A stretch of DNA of 64,000 nt from Ypsolopha sequella (taxonomy: Eukaryota; Arthropoda; Insecta; Lepidoptera; Ypsolophidae), in contig OW204012.1 in assembly GCA_934047225.1 (NCBI GenBank), positions 4,526,001-4,590,000 of the forward strand, in the 5' to 3' direction. The translations under genes were made by a program, and so were the position numbers. The notes beneath the pieces were generated by a model that ran no database searches, was not told the origin of the DNA, and saw only the letters and a list, made by a program, of their open reading frames with translations. Below, one piece after another: positions 57,101-64,000 of the stretch; position 1 is the stretch's first letter, and each line of letters begins with the position of its first letter.

Positions 57101-60100
57101 ATCGGCGAGCTGCACGCATTGCTCGTGCGCTGAGCGTTGGCTAAGAACGACCCTCGCCTTGATAATGCCGAAATTGTATCGGTGAAACGGTTGGCATATA
57201 GTCAACAACAATCACACGTGAGTGTTCAAGCGGTATGTAATAATAATTTAGTATGTCAGCTCACGTGAGTTTTAATAACCTTACTTGTATCGCCGAAGTA
57301 TATTTAAGAGCCACGCGGAGGATGCACAGCTCATACAAACGGAATAACAAAATCATTTGTAAATTATACATATTCCTAAGGTAATGTCTACTTATTCCGA
57401 TTGGATTACATAATATTTAGGTTATACAACGTGTAACAGAAAGGTGTAACCATATTTGAAGAGCTTATTCAGTCAATGGTATAGAACAACGTTTACTACG
57501 GAGCCAAACTCGAAATCTCAAAAAAAAAAACTGTCCTTCCATACATTTCGGCCGAGCGGCATTGCATTTTTCTATGAAACAGTTTTTTTTTTTTTCGAGA
57601 TGCAGGGTTTGTTCTATAGTAAAAGTTGTTCTCAACCATTGACTGAATAAGCTCTTCAAATATGGTTACACCCTTCTGTTACACCTTGTATATTTAGGTA
57701 TTTTATATTAATACTGAATTAAAGACGCGATACAAAGAATTTAAAATTTCCATAGGAAACATTTTTTAAACGCGCTGACGTACACACTTCGGTATGTACA
57801 GAAAGATAACTCCGCAAAGACAATTAAATAAATAGCGACACTTGCTGTAACGCAATAAAGTGCAATTCAGCTCGCACAGCGCTGCGTGCCTAATTCTTTA
57901 AATAATAATATTTAGAATAAGTTTAAACAGTATATTAAGCAGGGCCTACTGAAAAAGGCATATTATAAAATAAATGAATATTTGGATGATGGTGAAGCAT
58001 GGTGTTATAGTGATACTGATTTTGATGATAGTAGATAATAATTTAATTAATTAATATAATTTCCTAACTTTTGATTCCTCTTAAGAGTTAACATTAATTA
58101 ATTACAGACTGTAAAAGGAAATAGACTGTATGAGACAGGTAGGCAAAGATATATATGTTTTTCTTTTTTCATTAACCTGAATTCCTGCTGTCTTGTATTT
58201 TCTTATCCCTTGGTTAAAGTAGATATAAGTAATTTGATGTATAGTATAAGTTTATGTTAAAAAAAAAATACATGATCTTGCCAAGTTTCTTGCCCGTTCT
58301 TCTTAGCAAGAGTAATCGAATGGGCGGAGGTAGGCATGTATTTATATATGTAACCTATTACTATGTAGTATATAGGATGGGATTTGGTCGGCCGCCTGGA
58401 TTCGTGCTGGGGGCTCGGTTGGTGATCATTGAACCTTGTTCCTGGTCCCTGGCCGGGTCTCCGGTATGGGTTCGGGCGGTTGATTGGATTTCACCTTGTA
58501 TAATAATATTTTACCTATAATTTTAATCGTATATATATTGCTACATAAATTAAAAAAACATTTAATCTAAGTAGTTCATGTACATTTATTATTTTATTAC
58601 ATATATTTTTATAAGATTAAAATTTGACTTGTGAAACGTGTATTATATATACCTACTTTGCAAAATAAACTCTTTGAATTTTGAATTTTGTCTTGGATTT
58701 GAGTTTAAACACCTTCACATTGAATGATTGTGATTTGAGTTTAAACACCTTCACATTGAATGATTGTGATTTGAGTTTAAACACCTTCACATTGAATGAT
58801 TGTGATTTGAGTTTAAACACCTTCACATTGAATGATTGTGATTTGAGTTTAAACACCTTCACATTGAATGATTGTGATTTGAGTTTAAACACCTTCACAT
58901 TGAATGATTGTGATTTGAGTTTAAACACCTTCACATTGAATGATTGTGATTTGCCTCGTACATCCACATAAAGACTTCTTCGCAGAAAAGTGTACTGTAA
59001 CGAAACTATCTATACCGTCTTAGAAACAAAAATTCAGTGTCTAGAAGTCAAATAATGACACCGAATTTTTGTTTCTACGATTATTTGACTTCTATAGTCA
59101 GTTCGCTTTTATGACCTTGAGTTTACGTCAGGGCCGGGAGGGGTGGCGGGGGAATGCACAGAATGACCGAAACCGGCGCTCTCGCTTCTTTCTATTCAGT
59201 GTAACTCACGACTCACATGTGATAGCGTGGTGATTCTTTCGCGTGTTATAGAGTTTATTTAGACCGATCAATTCAAATAAAAATGAGTGTAGTTTGGACA
59301 ATATGTATAGGTAAAAATAACCAGGAAGTGTATAAAAAATATAAAAATTCAATATGTCGGCCTCAGCCCGTACTAGAACCAGCCGGAAATATAAATCACG
59401 GCTATCTTTGGAAAGAAAGGGTTATGGGCCACGCATAGGTATCCCAATGTCTGGCGCCGAGCGAGCTAGGCGGTTTTGGGCAAATATTTCAAAAGTAAAG
59501 ATAAGCCCTTACCGTACTAAGACAGCACCAAAATGTTTCCACTTTAAATGGGTGACGCTCACACGTTTGGAATCAGTGCTCATCTGAACACAGACACAGT
59601 GATAGTTGGACGCCTTAAGTGCACTTAAAGTTAATCATTTTAACAACTTTAGTAGTCTGATCAGTTTGCTGACCGTAGGTAGACAGATTGCGCACTCATA
59701 AGTGTGCGCGCGTCGGCATTATGTTAACGCACGCATTCATAAACAATGCAATAGATTTTAGGTGCCAGGGCTCATCTAAACTTTTGAAATCTTTGGTTTC
59801 GGGAACGTCTCAAAGCTGCCAAGGCACGCGCTGACATAGTTCATGTTGAACCAACGGCCGTGTGCCCCGACACAAAAATAAAAAATCCTTTATTTATAAC
59901 ATATGTAACAGTTTTAGCTGTCGAATTCTCCTTTTAAGTTTTTACCTGTAGTAGGAGAAATTCGCTTTTTCATCCATAGTTGCGACAGAATTATAAATCA
60001 ATACTATTACAGAAATAAATTTCTATGTTTGAACACTTGGCGATTTATCCATCGCAAAGAGATATACACATTTCTCTTATCGAAAAGTTTCGATAAAAGA

Positions 60101-63100
60101 AATGTGTATTCTTCACTACCCGATGCTGTAACAGGTGATGGTAGGGCATAATGGTCTTTGACTAGCTTTGAATACAATCCTCTAGGCGCCAAGTGGCTCA
60201 CTGTAAAGTGGGTACCTATCTATAAATATCATTGCAGTTTGGGAAAGCACATCGGTAAAATTCACGAGTTGTGTTCAGACCTGGATAGCTCAGAGGTTAG
60301 AGCAATCGCCCGGCAAGTGAGAGGTCCCGGTTTCGAATCCCGGTTCAGAGCTCCTCACATCCAGATTGACTTTTCTTTCTGCGTTTCCATACTGCAATGA
60401 TATAATGTTAATTTATAAATCAATATTTAAACAAAGCAAGACTTTAAAATGTACCATCGAAGAAAAGCCCGTCGTCCCACTGATCACAGACACAGCCCCA
60501 CCGTTTTTTAGTTAGCTAATCCTGAAAATCGATATTAAATTTAAACAATGTGCGTATAAAAAAAACCGGTCAAGTGCGAGTAGGACTCTGATTCTGAGGG
60601 TTCCGTATGTATCGTTTAAAAGACTAATATATTCCACTTGCAGTTATAAATGACCTACTTAACTTGACACTTACGATCTATTCAACTCTATGTATCTAAG
60701 GGGTCTAATTAAGCTGGTCTATTATAACTTCTTAAATAATCAAATAGAGGTAACTTTCAGATTTTTCCCTAGACGTGTGCCGTAAATTATAAGACCTCAC
60801 AAAGTCACAACGAATTTTCAAGTTTACATGTCAACTGGAATTCTCCTATAGGTATTAATGGTGAATAATTTGTATGAAATTAATTATGTTAAGGGCAAAC
60901 ACTTGATACATCATACCAAATATCATGGATTAATAACATATTTTTTTAAATGAAATATCGTCTTCCCACAGTGATTGACACGCAGTGGCGTGCACAGAGT
61001 TTTTAGACAGGGTAGACATAAACATTTAAAAGCCTAAAAAACTTGGTAAAAACTTACCAAATAATCAAGTTACTGTTTGCAATTTGCTACCTGAAATATC
61101 GTTTCGCAATTATTTGTTTTCATCATCAAAACACAGTTTCAAAAATGCACCATTTCTTAACTTTTGTACACACACATTGTACAGTGGAGACCGCATCAAG
61201 TAAGACACATTGGACTTTGTACCTATCTTATATTCTTCTTTGTAGGGGCTAATTTCGTACTGGAAGTGTATAGCTTGATGTGGTCTCCACTGTACAACAT
61301 GTTGTCACATTGAATAACTTTCACAGTAAACACTGGCACTAGCCATTTTTTTATACTGCTTGTCATCAATTCGCGTAAAGAACGAACGAAAAACAATAAT
61401 GGATGGCGCCGCCAAGGCGAAGGTGGCATTTTCAGTGAATGTCGTAAAAAGCCGTCGGCTTTTTGCACAGTCGTCGCCTACGAAACAAGCACAAACTTTT
61501 GCATTGTGTGCCATGCATTTACAGTAACGCACACAAACATAGACTGTTAGAATATGAAACACACATATACACCGACACCATTCCCCCTGCGGTCCGAAAT
61601 AGAATTACAATGGATCATAAGCCATTCACTTCATACTTTCGTAATCGATTTTAGCGATATAATTCTATTTCGGAACGCAGGGTCCGTGATGTCTTTTGGC
61701 ATGGAGTGAGCGAGCGACTCGGAACTGAGACTCGCAGTTCCCGCTAATGACAATAGATGGCGGTCGGTGTCGCTACATTTTAGCAGAAAATGTATTACGA
61801 TTATGCGTAAAAATGCGTAAATGATGCGTATTTGTCAGGGTAGACAGTGTATTTTTGTCTATATGGACCGCACGCCACTGTTGACACGGGACTGAGAATG
61901 AATCACAGCACTATCGGAAGTCGAAATTTCATTTTACAACTTTCGCAAAAACTGTTGTTGATCCATGATACTGATCACTTACCAACCCTCCAGTAATGTC
62001 CAGTATGTATTTGGACGATGGTCAAAATGTCACTTTATACATGATATCTTCATACCGCCAGGTGTTCACGGTGGGGGCAGTGTTCCGAGCGGAGGACTCT
62101 AACACGCATCGGCACCTGACCGAGTTCGTCGGCCTTGACCTTGAGATGTCCTTCAAGTTCCACTACCACGAAGTGCTCGAGGTCATCGGTCAGACCTTCA
62201 CCGACATGTTCAGGGGACTGCGCGATCAGTGAGTATCCCTCTGTTACTTGAGATTACCTTCAAGTTCCACTACCACGAAGTGCTCGAGGTCATCGGTCAG
62301 ACCTTCACCGACATGTTCAGGGGACTGCGCGATCAGTGAGTATCCCTCTGTTACTTGAGATTACCTTCAAGTTCCACTACCACGAAGTGCTGGAGGTCAT
62401 CGGTCAGACCTTCACCGACATGTTCAGGGGACTGCGCGATCAGTGAGTATCCCTCTGTTACTTGAGATTACCTTCAAGTTCCACTACCACGAAGTGCTCG
62501 AGGTCATCGGTCAGACCTTCACCGACATGTTCAGGGGACTGCGCGATCAGTGAGTATCCCTCTGTTACTTGAGATTACCTTCAAGTTCCACTACCACGAA
62601 GTGCTCGAGGTCATCGGTCAGACCTTCACCGACATGTTCAGGGGACTGCGCGATCAGTGAGTATCCCTCTGTTACTTGAGATTACCTTCAAGTTTCACTA
62701 CCACGAAGTGCTTGAGGTCATCGGTCAGACCTTCACCGACATGTTCAGGGGACTGCGCGATCAGTGAGTATCCCTCTGTTACTTGAGAGTACCTTCAAGT
62801 TCCACTACCACGAAGTGCTTGAGGTCATCAGTCAGACCTTCACTGATATGTCCAGGGGACTGCGTCCATCCAAGATTTCGCCACACTTGGCGGTCCTCCT
62901 GGTAGAAATGCCCATACTCACACACGCTGGGCAGGTCAGTAAGTATTCGCCTGAAATTTCTGGTTACTTGCGGTTTTGTAGGAAAGCAACGCGTGCGACG
63001 CGTGGGGTATAGAAACAACTAGAAAAGACTTCTATTGGTTCTTTATTGGTTGTTATTTTTTTCTTAGTTCATGATTTTTCATTTTCATTTTATCAACCTA

Positions 63101-63452
63101 TTTACTTATTATTAGCTTTTGCCCGCGGCTTCGTCCGCACTGATTTCGTTTACATTTCCCCGGGATAAAAAGTAGCCTATGTCACTCTCTAGCCCATAAA
63201 CTATCTCTATGCAAAAAATCACGTCGATCCGTTGCTCCGTTGCTGCGCGAAAGAAGGACAAACAAACAAACAACAAACCAACAAACAGTATAATTTCGCA
63301 AAATCATTTTGAAGTATTGTTATCCATCTCTCTTAGATATGCCGCAGAAATCGAAGCAGTCGGGCAGCAATACAGGGTGGAACCTTTCAAGTTTCTGGAC
63401 CCGCCTTTGAGGCTGGAGTTTCCTCAGGCCATTGCGATGTTGAAGGAAGCTG
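47994..63452 (+). CDS. AspRS: cytoplasmic aspartyl-tRNA synthetase, exons 1-8 (partial, continues right)
   Basis: Coding exons: 47994-48110, 49171-49336, 51192-51327, 52516-52693, 54570-54714, 56777-56928, 62062-62228 and 63337-63452. Every junction is GT/AG and in phase, giving residues 1-392 of an expected ~530. The enzyme charges tRNA-Asp with aspartate using ATP, in the cytosol and, in animals, within the multi-synthetase complex. Order: a Lys/Ala-rich N-terminal extension (tRNA-binding type); an OB-fold anticodon-binding domain with '[17 protein letters not shown]'; then the class II core with motif 1 ('[20 protein letters not shown]'), '[12 protein letters not shown]' and motif 2 ('[15 protein letters not shown]'). 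Motif 3 lies beyond the window. The sequence is very close to animal DARS1. Introns are full of transposons, and exon 7 has a tandem partial duplication downstream. Confidence 0.95.
48111..48620 (+). mobile_element. probable non-LTR retrotransposon 3' UTR in AspRS intron 1
   Basis: A stretch ending in GTCCCAAAATAAAATTTGAA then TTTGAAT, the typical A-rich end of LINE-type insertions. It contains a C-rich run with CACACACA repeats and an (AAT)n tract. No coding remains. Confidence 0.4.
48655..49005 (+). repeat. dispersed repeat related to 36.35-37.18 kb
   Basis: Shares AAAGTATGTTTATTTATGAA, TGTAATTAATAATTG and TAGCATTGTGGAGCCCCTTAA with the 36751-37175 element and its left flank. The right end has the same TTAA terminus, but a matching left TTAA terminus was not found. 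Confidence 0.5.
49171..49336 (+). CDS. AspRS: AspRS exon 2
   Basis: Acceptor TCTTTTCCAG, donor GTACAG, phase 1 out. Encodes '[20 protein letters not shown]' (acidic linker), then '[20 protein letters not shown]' and '[10 protein letters not shown]', the start of the anticodon-binding OB fold. Confidence 0.95.
49426..50144. mobile_element. hAT-type MITE, copy A, 8-bp target duplication GCGCTAGC
   Basis: Ends CAGTGGCGTGCACA and complement GACCGCACGCCACTG. GCGCTAGC at 49418-49425 and 50145-50152. Sub-terminal GACAGGGTAGACAT and complement-like motifs. Sister copy at 60983-61880. No transposase recognised. Confidence 0.8.
50153..50300 (+). mobile_element. RTE-like retrotransposon 3' end with GATG microsatellite
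   Basis: CAGCGTGTGTGAGTATGGGC, TTATGTCCAGCAGTGGACGA and a (GATG)n tail, as at 5364-5715 on the other strand. It abuts the target duplication of the hAT MITE. Confidence 0.6.
50611..50896 (+). repeat. 26-bp minisatellite, 11 copies
   Basis: Unit GGCAGTGTGGATCCCCATAC then AAATTT, repeated from 50611 with exact 26-bp spacing. Copies 3 (50663) and 8 (50793) carry the same C-to-A change, 130 bp apart, so a five-unit block was itself duplicated. Each unit has a GGATCC. Open frames on both strands across it are a by-product of the repeat. Confidence 0.95.
51192..51327 (+). CDS. AspRS: AspRS exon 3 (OB fold)
   Basis: Acceptor ATATTTCCAG, donor GTGAGT, phase 1 in and 2 out. '[20 protein letters not shown]' and '[20 protein letters not shown]' match the OB-fold core of class IIb synthetases. 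Confidence 0.95.
51454..51887 (+). repeat. copy of the 38.4-kb palindromic repeat, AspRS intron 3
   Basis: Starts CAATGCATGTGCTCGTAAAG and carries GGTTGGCTAACCTGCAGCC, CCACTGTTTAACGGCTCTGG, and an inverted terminal duplication (CAATGCATAGTGTGAGGAAA appears inverted at both ends of the last 230 bp). Confidence 0.7.
51898..51999 (+). repeat. two-copy tandem duplication of a GGGTACGGAACCC unit
   Basis: CCTTTGGGTACGGAACCCTA and TAGTTTTGGCCTCAGTACAA occur twice, about 50 bp apart, with one base different. Confidence 0.65.
52032..52455. mobile_element. TTAA-flanked (piggyBac-type) MITE just upstream of AspRS exon 4
   Basis: Ends GGCGCTCTTATCCCA and TGGGATAAGAGCGCC, perfect. TTAA at 52028-52031 and 52456-52459. 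424 bp, 60 bp from the exon 4 acceptor. Confidence 0.8.
52516..52693 (+). CDS. AspRS: AspRS exon 4
   Basis: Acceptor TCTCATTCCAG, donor GTGAGT, phase 0 out. '[20 protein letters not shown]' and '[20 protein letters not shown]' match the end of the anticodon-binding domain. '[14 protein letters not shown]' is the hinge. Confidence 0.95.
52722..52752 (+). repeat. AspRS: echo of an exon 4 segment inside intron 4
   Basis: ATCATCGATGTAGAAGCGTT then GGTA repeats the exon 4 sequence at about 52540-52563 with one mismatch, 29 bp past the exon 4 donor. A short local duplication of coding sequence. Confidence 0.6.
53285..53370 (+). repeat. GCGGGCGAAGCCGCGGGC interspersed repeat
   Basis: GGCTACTTTTTATCCCAGAA and AGCGCGGGCGAAGCCGCGGG. 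Related to 46550-46730 and, inverted, 63112-63240. Confidence 0.55.
53490..53620 (+). repeat. third copy of the 14.6-kb repeat family
   Basis: AACCAACTTTTTTCCC, AATCCGCCCCTCTCGCACTG and TCGCTTGGAGTGACGGTGAC parallel the 14640 and 17126 copies. Confidence 0.5.
53948..54338 (+). repeat. copy of the 38.4-kb palindromic repeat, AspRS intron 4
   Basis: CAATGCATGTGCTCGTAAAG through TTGTAGCATAAACTACTA. Direct orientation relative to the 51454 copy, without the terminal inverted duplication. Confidence 0.7.
54570..54714 (+). CDS. AspRS: AspRS exon 5 (start of catalytic core)
   Basis: Acceptor ACTTCTCTTCAG, donor GTACAT, phase 1 out. '[20 protein letters not shown]' and '[19 protein letters not shown]' lead into motif 1. 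Confidence 0.95.
55530..55690 (+). repeat. copy of the 9.9-kb dispersed repeat
   Basis: TATCGTCACGACTTATGTCC, TTCACCGACGATTGTAACGT, CCCAGCGTGATGG and CGCCGTACTT. Confidence 0.5.
55691..55760 (+). repeat. terminal fragment of the 38.4-kb repeat family
   Basis: CTCGTGTTTTAAATCGTCCT and CCCTAGTAGCATAAACTACT, joined directly to the repeat at 55530-55690. Confidence 0.55.
55864..55896 (+). repeat. (GTAT)n microsatellite
   Basis: About eight GTAT units in AspRS intron 5. Confidence 0.8.
56777..56928 (+). CDS. AspRS: AspRS exon 6 (motif 1 and aspartate site)
   Basis: Acceptor CACACAG, donor GTAACC, phase 0 out. '[20 protein letters not shown]' holds motif 1 with its conserved Pro. '[20 protein letters not shown]' follows, as in human DARS1. 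Confidence 0.95.
56942..57247. repeat. long-armed palindrome 14 bp after the exon 6 donor
   Basis: Arms of about 107 bp: ATTATTATTACATACGGCTT, ACTCACGTGTGATTGTTGTT, GACTATATGCCAACCG and AATTTCGGCATTATCAAGGC with their complements. The loop is GC-rich (57050-57140). No coding content. Confidence 0.8.
57425..57690. mobile_element. TA-flanked foldback MITE
   Basis: Ends TACAACGTGTAACAGAAAGG and complement TCTGTTACACCTTGTA, continuing through AGAGCTTATTCAGTCAATGG. TA on both sides. The arms are over 90 bp, so open frames on both strands mirror each other. Confidence 0.75.
58696..58953 (+). repeat. 36-bp minisatellite, 7 identical copies
   Basis: Unit GATTTGAGTTTAAACACCTT then CACATTGAATGATTGT, from 58696 with 36-bp spacing; the eighth start diverges at GATTTGCCTCG. 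All copies look identical. Because 36 is divisible by 3, one frame repeats [12 protein letters not shown]. It lies deep in AspRS intron 6 with no splice context. Confidence 0.95.
59354..59770 (+). repeat. repeat copy (uninterrupted form of 7.3-8.4 kb), with a short basic ORF
   Basis: Inverse match to 7283-7511 plus 8326-8372. A 77-codon frame at 59354-59587 reads '[20 protein letters not shown]' and then '[19 protein letters not shown]'. The 'AERxRRxx' pattern resembles the N-terminal basic motif of some transposon-encoded proteins, so this may be the 5' end of a larger element. Confidence 0.45.
60279..60404 (+). repeat. tRNA-derived SINE
   Basis: GGATAGCTCAGAGGTTAGAG (A box), then GAGGTCCCGGTTTCGAATCC (B box), then a body with CTCCTCACATCCAGATTGAC and CTGCGTTTCCATACTGCAAT shared with the palindrome at 20432-20603. 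The tRNA-like 5' part would be a Pol III promoter. Confidence 0.65.
61182..61292. mobile_element. 111-bp TA-flanked MITE nested in hAT copy B
   Basis: Ends CAGTGGAGACCGCATCAAG and complement CTTGATGTGGTCTCCACTG, TA at each side. Copy A of the host element reads straight through this site. Confidence 0.8.
61585..61682. mobile_element. 98-bp PIF-like MITE nested in hAT copy B
   Basis: Ends CCCTGCGGTCCGAAATAGAA and complement TTCTATTTCGGAACGCAGGG, TCC on both sides. Same family as 35336-35433. Copy A lacks it. Confidence 0.8.
62062..62228 (+). CDS. AspRS: AspRS exon 7 (motif 2)
   Basis: Acceptor CATACCGCCAG, donor GTGAGT, phase 0 in and 2 out. '[20 protein letters not shown]' holds motif 2 with its Arg, and '[20 protein letters not shown]' follows. 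The 3' half of this exon and its donor are the first unit of the array at 62140-62863. Confidence 0.95.
62140..62863 (+). repeat. AspRS: 6.8-copy tandem duplication of the 3' half of AspRS exon 7 with its splice donor
   Basis: Period 107 bp. Unit starts at 62140, 62247, 62354, 62461, 62568, 62675 and 62782. Each unit has 89 bp of exon 7 (encoding '[20 protein letters not shown]' and RGLRDQ), then GTGAGTATCCCTCTGTTA of the intron. Six copies keep the identical donor. The seventh is more diverged and breaks off at GGGACTGCG. The junction lies at CTTGAGAT, which occurs in the exon, so it probably arose at microhomology. Only copy 1 has the exon 7 acceptor. Confidence 0.95.
62866..62945 (-). mobile_element. 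RTE-like repeat fragment at the end of the array
   Basis: Contains GCCCATACTCACACACGCTG and GGGCAGG, as at 5364-5715. It abuts the broken seventh copy of the exon 7 duplication. Confidence 0.5.
63112..63245 (-). repeat. GCGGGCGAAGCCGCGGGC interspersed repeat (inverted)
   Basis: AGCTTTTGCCCGCGGCTTCG, GGGATAAAAAGTAGCCTATG and ATCACGTCGATCCGTTGCTC. Ends 90 bp before the exon 8 acceptor. Confidence 0.6.
63337..63452 (+). CDS. AspRS: AspRS exon 8 (last in window)
   Basis: Acceptor TCTCTCTTAG, donor GTAAGC, phase 2 in and 1 out. Encodes '[20 protein letters not shown]' and '[18 protein letters not shown]', matching human '[20 protein letters not shown]'. Motif 3 and the C-terminus lie to the right of the window. 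Confidence 0.95.
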
Positions 63453-63474
63453 GTAAGCATATACATAGTCACTA

Positions 63475-63625
63475 AATATCATCATCATCAAGTGCCATCC
63501 CGGAGGTCAGCGACCATTTTTCTAAATGTCTCCCTATCTTCTGTACTTTCCATTGCGAGCCAGTCTCTTATATATTTAGTCCATGATGTTCTCCTTCTAC
63601 CGCGACCTCTTTTTCCTTAAATTTT
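63475..63625 (-). mobile_element. non-LTR retrotransposon C-terminal fragment with (ATG)n tail
   Basis: The minus strand reads 'RGRRRTSWTKYIRDWLAMES' then TEDRETFRKMVADLRDGT and a stop, followed by a (GAT)n tail. A common LINE reverse-transcriptase C-terminus. 5'-truncated. Confidence 0.6.
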
Positions 63626-63654
63626 TCCTTCAACAATCAGTTGTATTAATTTAT

Positions 63655-63785
63655 AACTGATTGTGATGTGTGATTGCTTATAAAAAAGTGGTCTCTCTCT
63701 GTTTGTGTACTCATCTGTCATCCATCTGCCAAATTATTAGGAAGCAAATTATTATAAATTTATCTTGATAGCAAAGGACACATCT
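63655..63785 (+). repeat. dispersed repeat, copy of 25830-25990
   Basis: GATGTGTGATTGCTTATAAA, AAAAGTGGTCTCTCTCTG and TTATCTTGATAGCAAA. No coding content in the remaining DNA to the window edge. Confidence 0.5.
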
Positions 63786-64000
63786 ATACTTATTTATATA
63801 AATAGCTTGATCTCCAATTCCAACAGTAACTAGATAATATATGAAGGGTAAGCGGGAAGAAAGGTCATTGTCAGTTTTTTTCACAAATCGAGTTAATAGC
63901 GCCATTTTTTTTAATATCTGGAGAACAATGATTGAGCAAAAAAAAAGCTAGAAAAAAATAACACAGACCACAGAATATTCGCTTTTAAAAATATACCGTA

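Larger units (their letters stand above)
60983..61880. mobile_element. hAT-type MITE, copy B, 8-bp target duplication TTGACACG
   Basis: Same ends and body as 49426-50144. TTGACACG at 60975-60982 and 61881-61888. It holds two further insertions (61182-61292 and 61585-61682) absent from copy A. Confidence 0.85.

Noticed and set aside
58696..58953. CRISPR array
   Set aside because: Adjacent identical units without unique spacers, in a eukaryotic intron. The same applies to 50611-50896 and 62140-62863.
58653..58971. 104-codon and 96-codon repeat-protein frames
   Set aside because: Pure 36-bp minisatellite in an intron, with no splice sites, no leader and no protein family resemblance.
60279..60350. 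Functional tRNA gene
   Set aside because: A and B boxes are good, but the cloverleaf acceptor stem does not close convincingly, and the sequence continues into a dispersed SINE body.
62764..63012. Coding use of the seventh exon 7 copy
   Set aside because: It has no acceptor, the frame is broken at the repeat end and then runs into an RTE-like fragment.

Overview
The window is nuclear DNA from an insect, most likely a moth or butterfly. It is AT-rich. Genes are split by short canonical GT/AG introns, and the DNA between exons is packed with transposon debris. Several interspersed repeats look like ones common in lepidopteran genomes: the 'AAGTGCGAGTCGGACTC ... GGGTTCCGTACC' repeat, the 'GCGGGCGAAGCCGCGGGC' repeat, tRNA-headed SINEs and RTE-like 3' ends. 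Everything here was read by eye. Exon joins were accepted only when phase, splice sites and protein sense agreed.

Layout. 1-12.1 kb: no complete gene. A possible first coding exon of a minus-strand gene that leaves the window lies at 576-651. The rest is transposon remains: Jockey-like and RTE-like 3' ends, two hAT-type insertions with 8-bp target duplications, a Tc1-like fragment, and a nested TA-target element whose near-empty site is present again at 59.5 kb. 12.2-12.9 kb: an intronless linker-histone (H1/H5) gene. 13-20.6 kb: a repeat block with two mariner elements (one DD41D copy with a single frameshift and a single stop, one decayed DD34D copy split by a MITE) and several foldback elements. 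21.6-31.9 kb: a plus-strand gene for a polyhomeotic-like protein of about 968 aa: Gln/Asn-rich, with an HD1-like motif and a C-terminal SAM domain but no FCS zinc finger. 42.3-32.2 kb: a convergent minus-strand gene for an atypical galectin of 315 aa, one carbohydrate-recognition domain plus a long basic tail. Its introns hold a 4 x 210 bp array broken by a hAT remnant, a 650-bp palindrome and three clustered MITEs. 42.3-47.9 kb: non-genic, with hAT and TTAA-type MITEs, SINE fragments and a retrotransposon tail. 48.0 kb to the right edge: the first eight coding exons (about 392 residues) of cytoplasmic aspartyl-tRNA synthetase. The gene continues past the window.

The three large genes are unrelated in function: chromatin repression, glycan binding and translation. 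They do not form a pathway. The polyhomeotic-like and galectin genes converge, with stop codons only about 330 bp apart, so their 3' UTRs probably abut or overlap.

The most unusual features are the missing FCS finger in the polyhomeotic-like protein; a 6.8-copy tandem duplication of the 3' half of AspRS exon 7, six copies of which carry the same splice donor; the galectin's lost sugar-contact residues and new tail; and a large set of datable nested insertions with exact target-site duplications.
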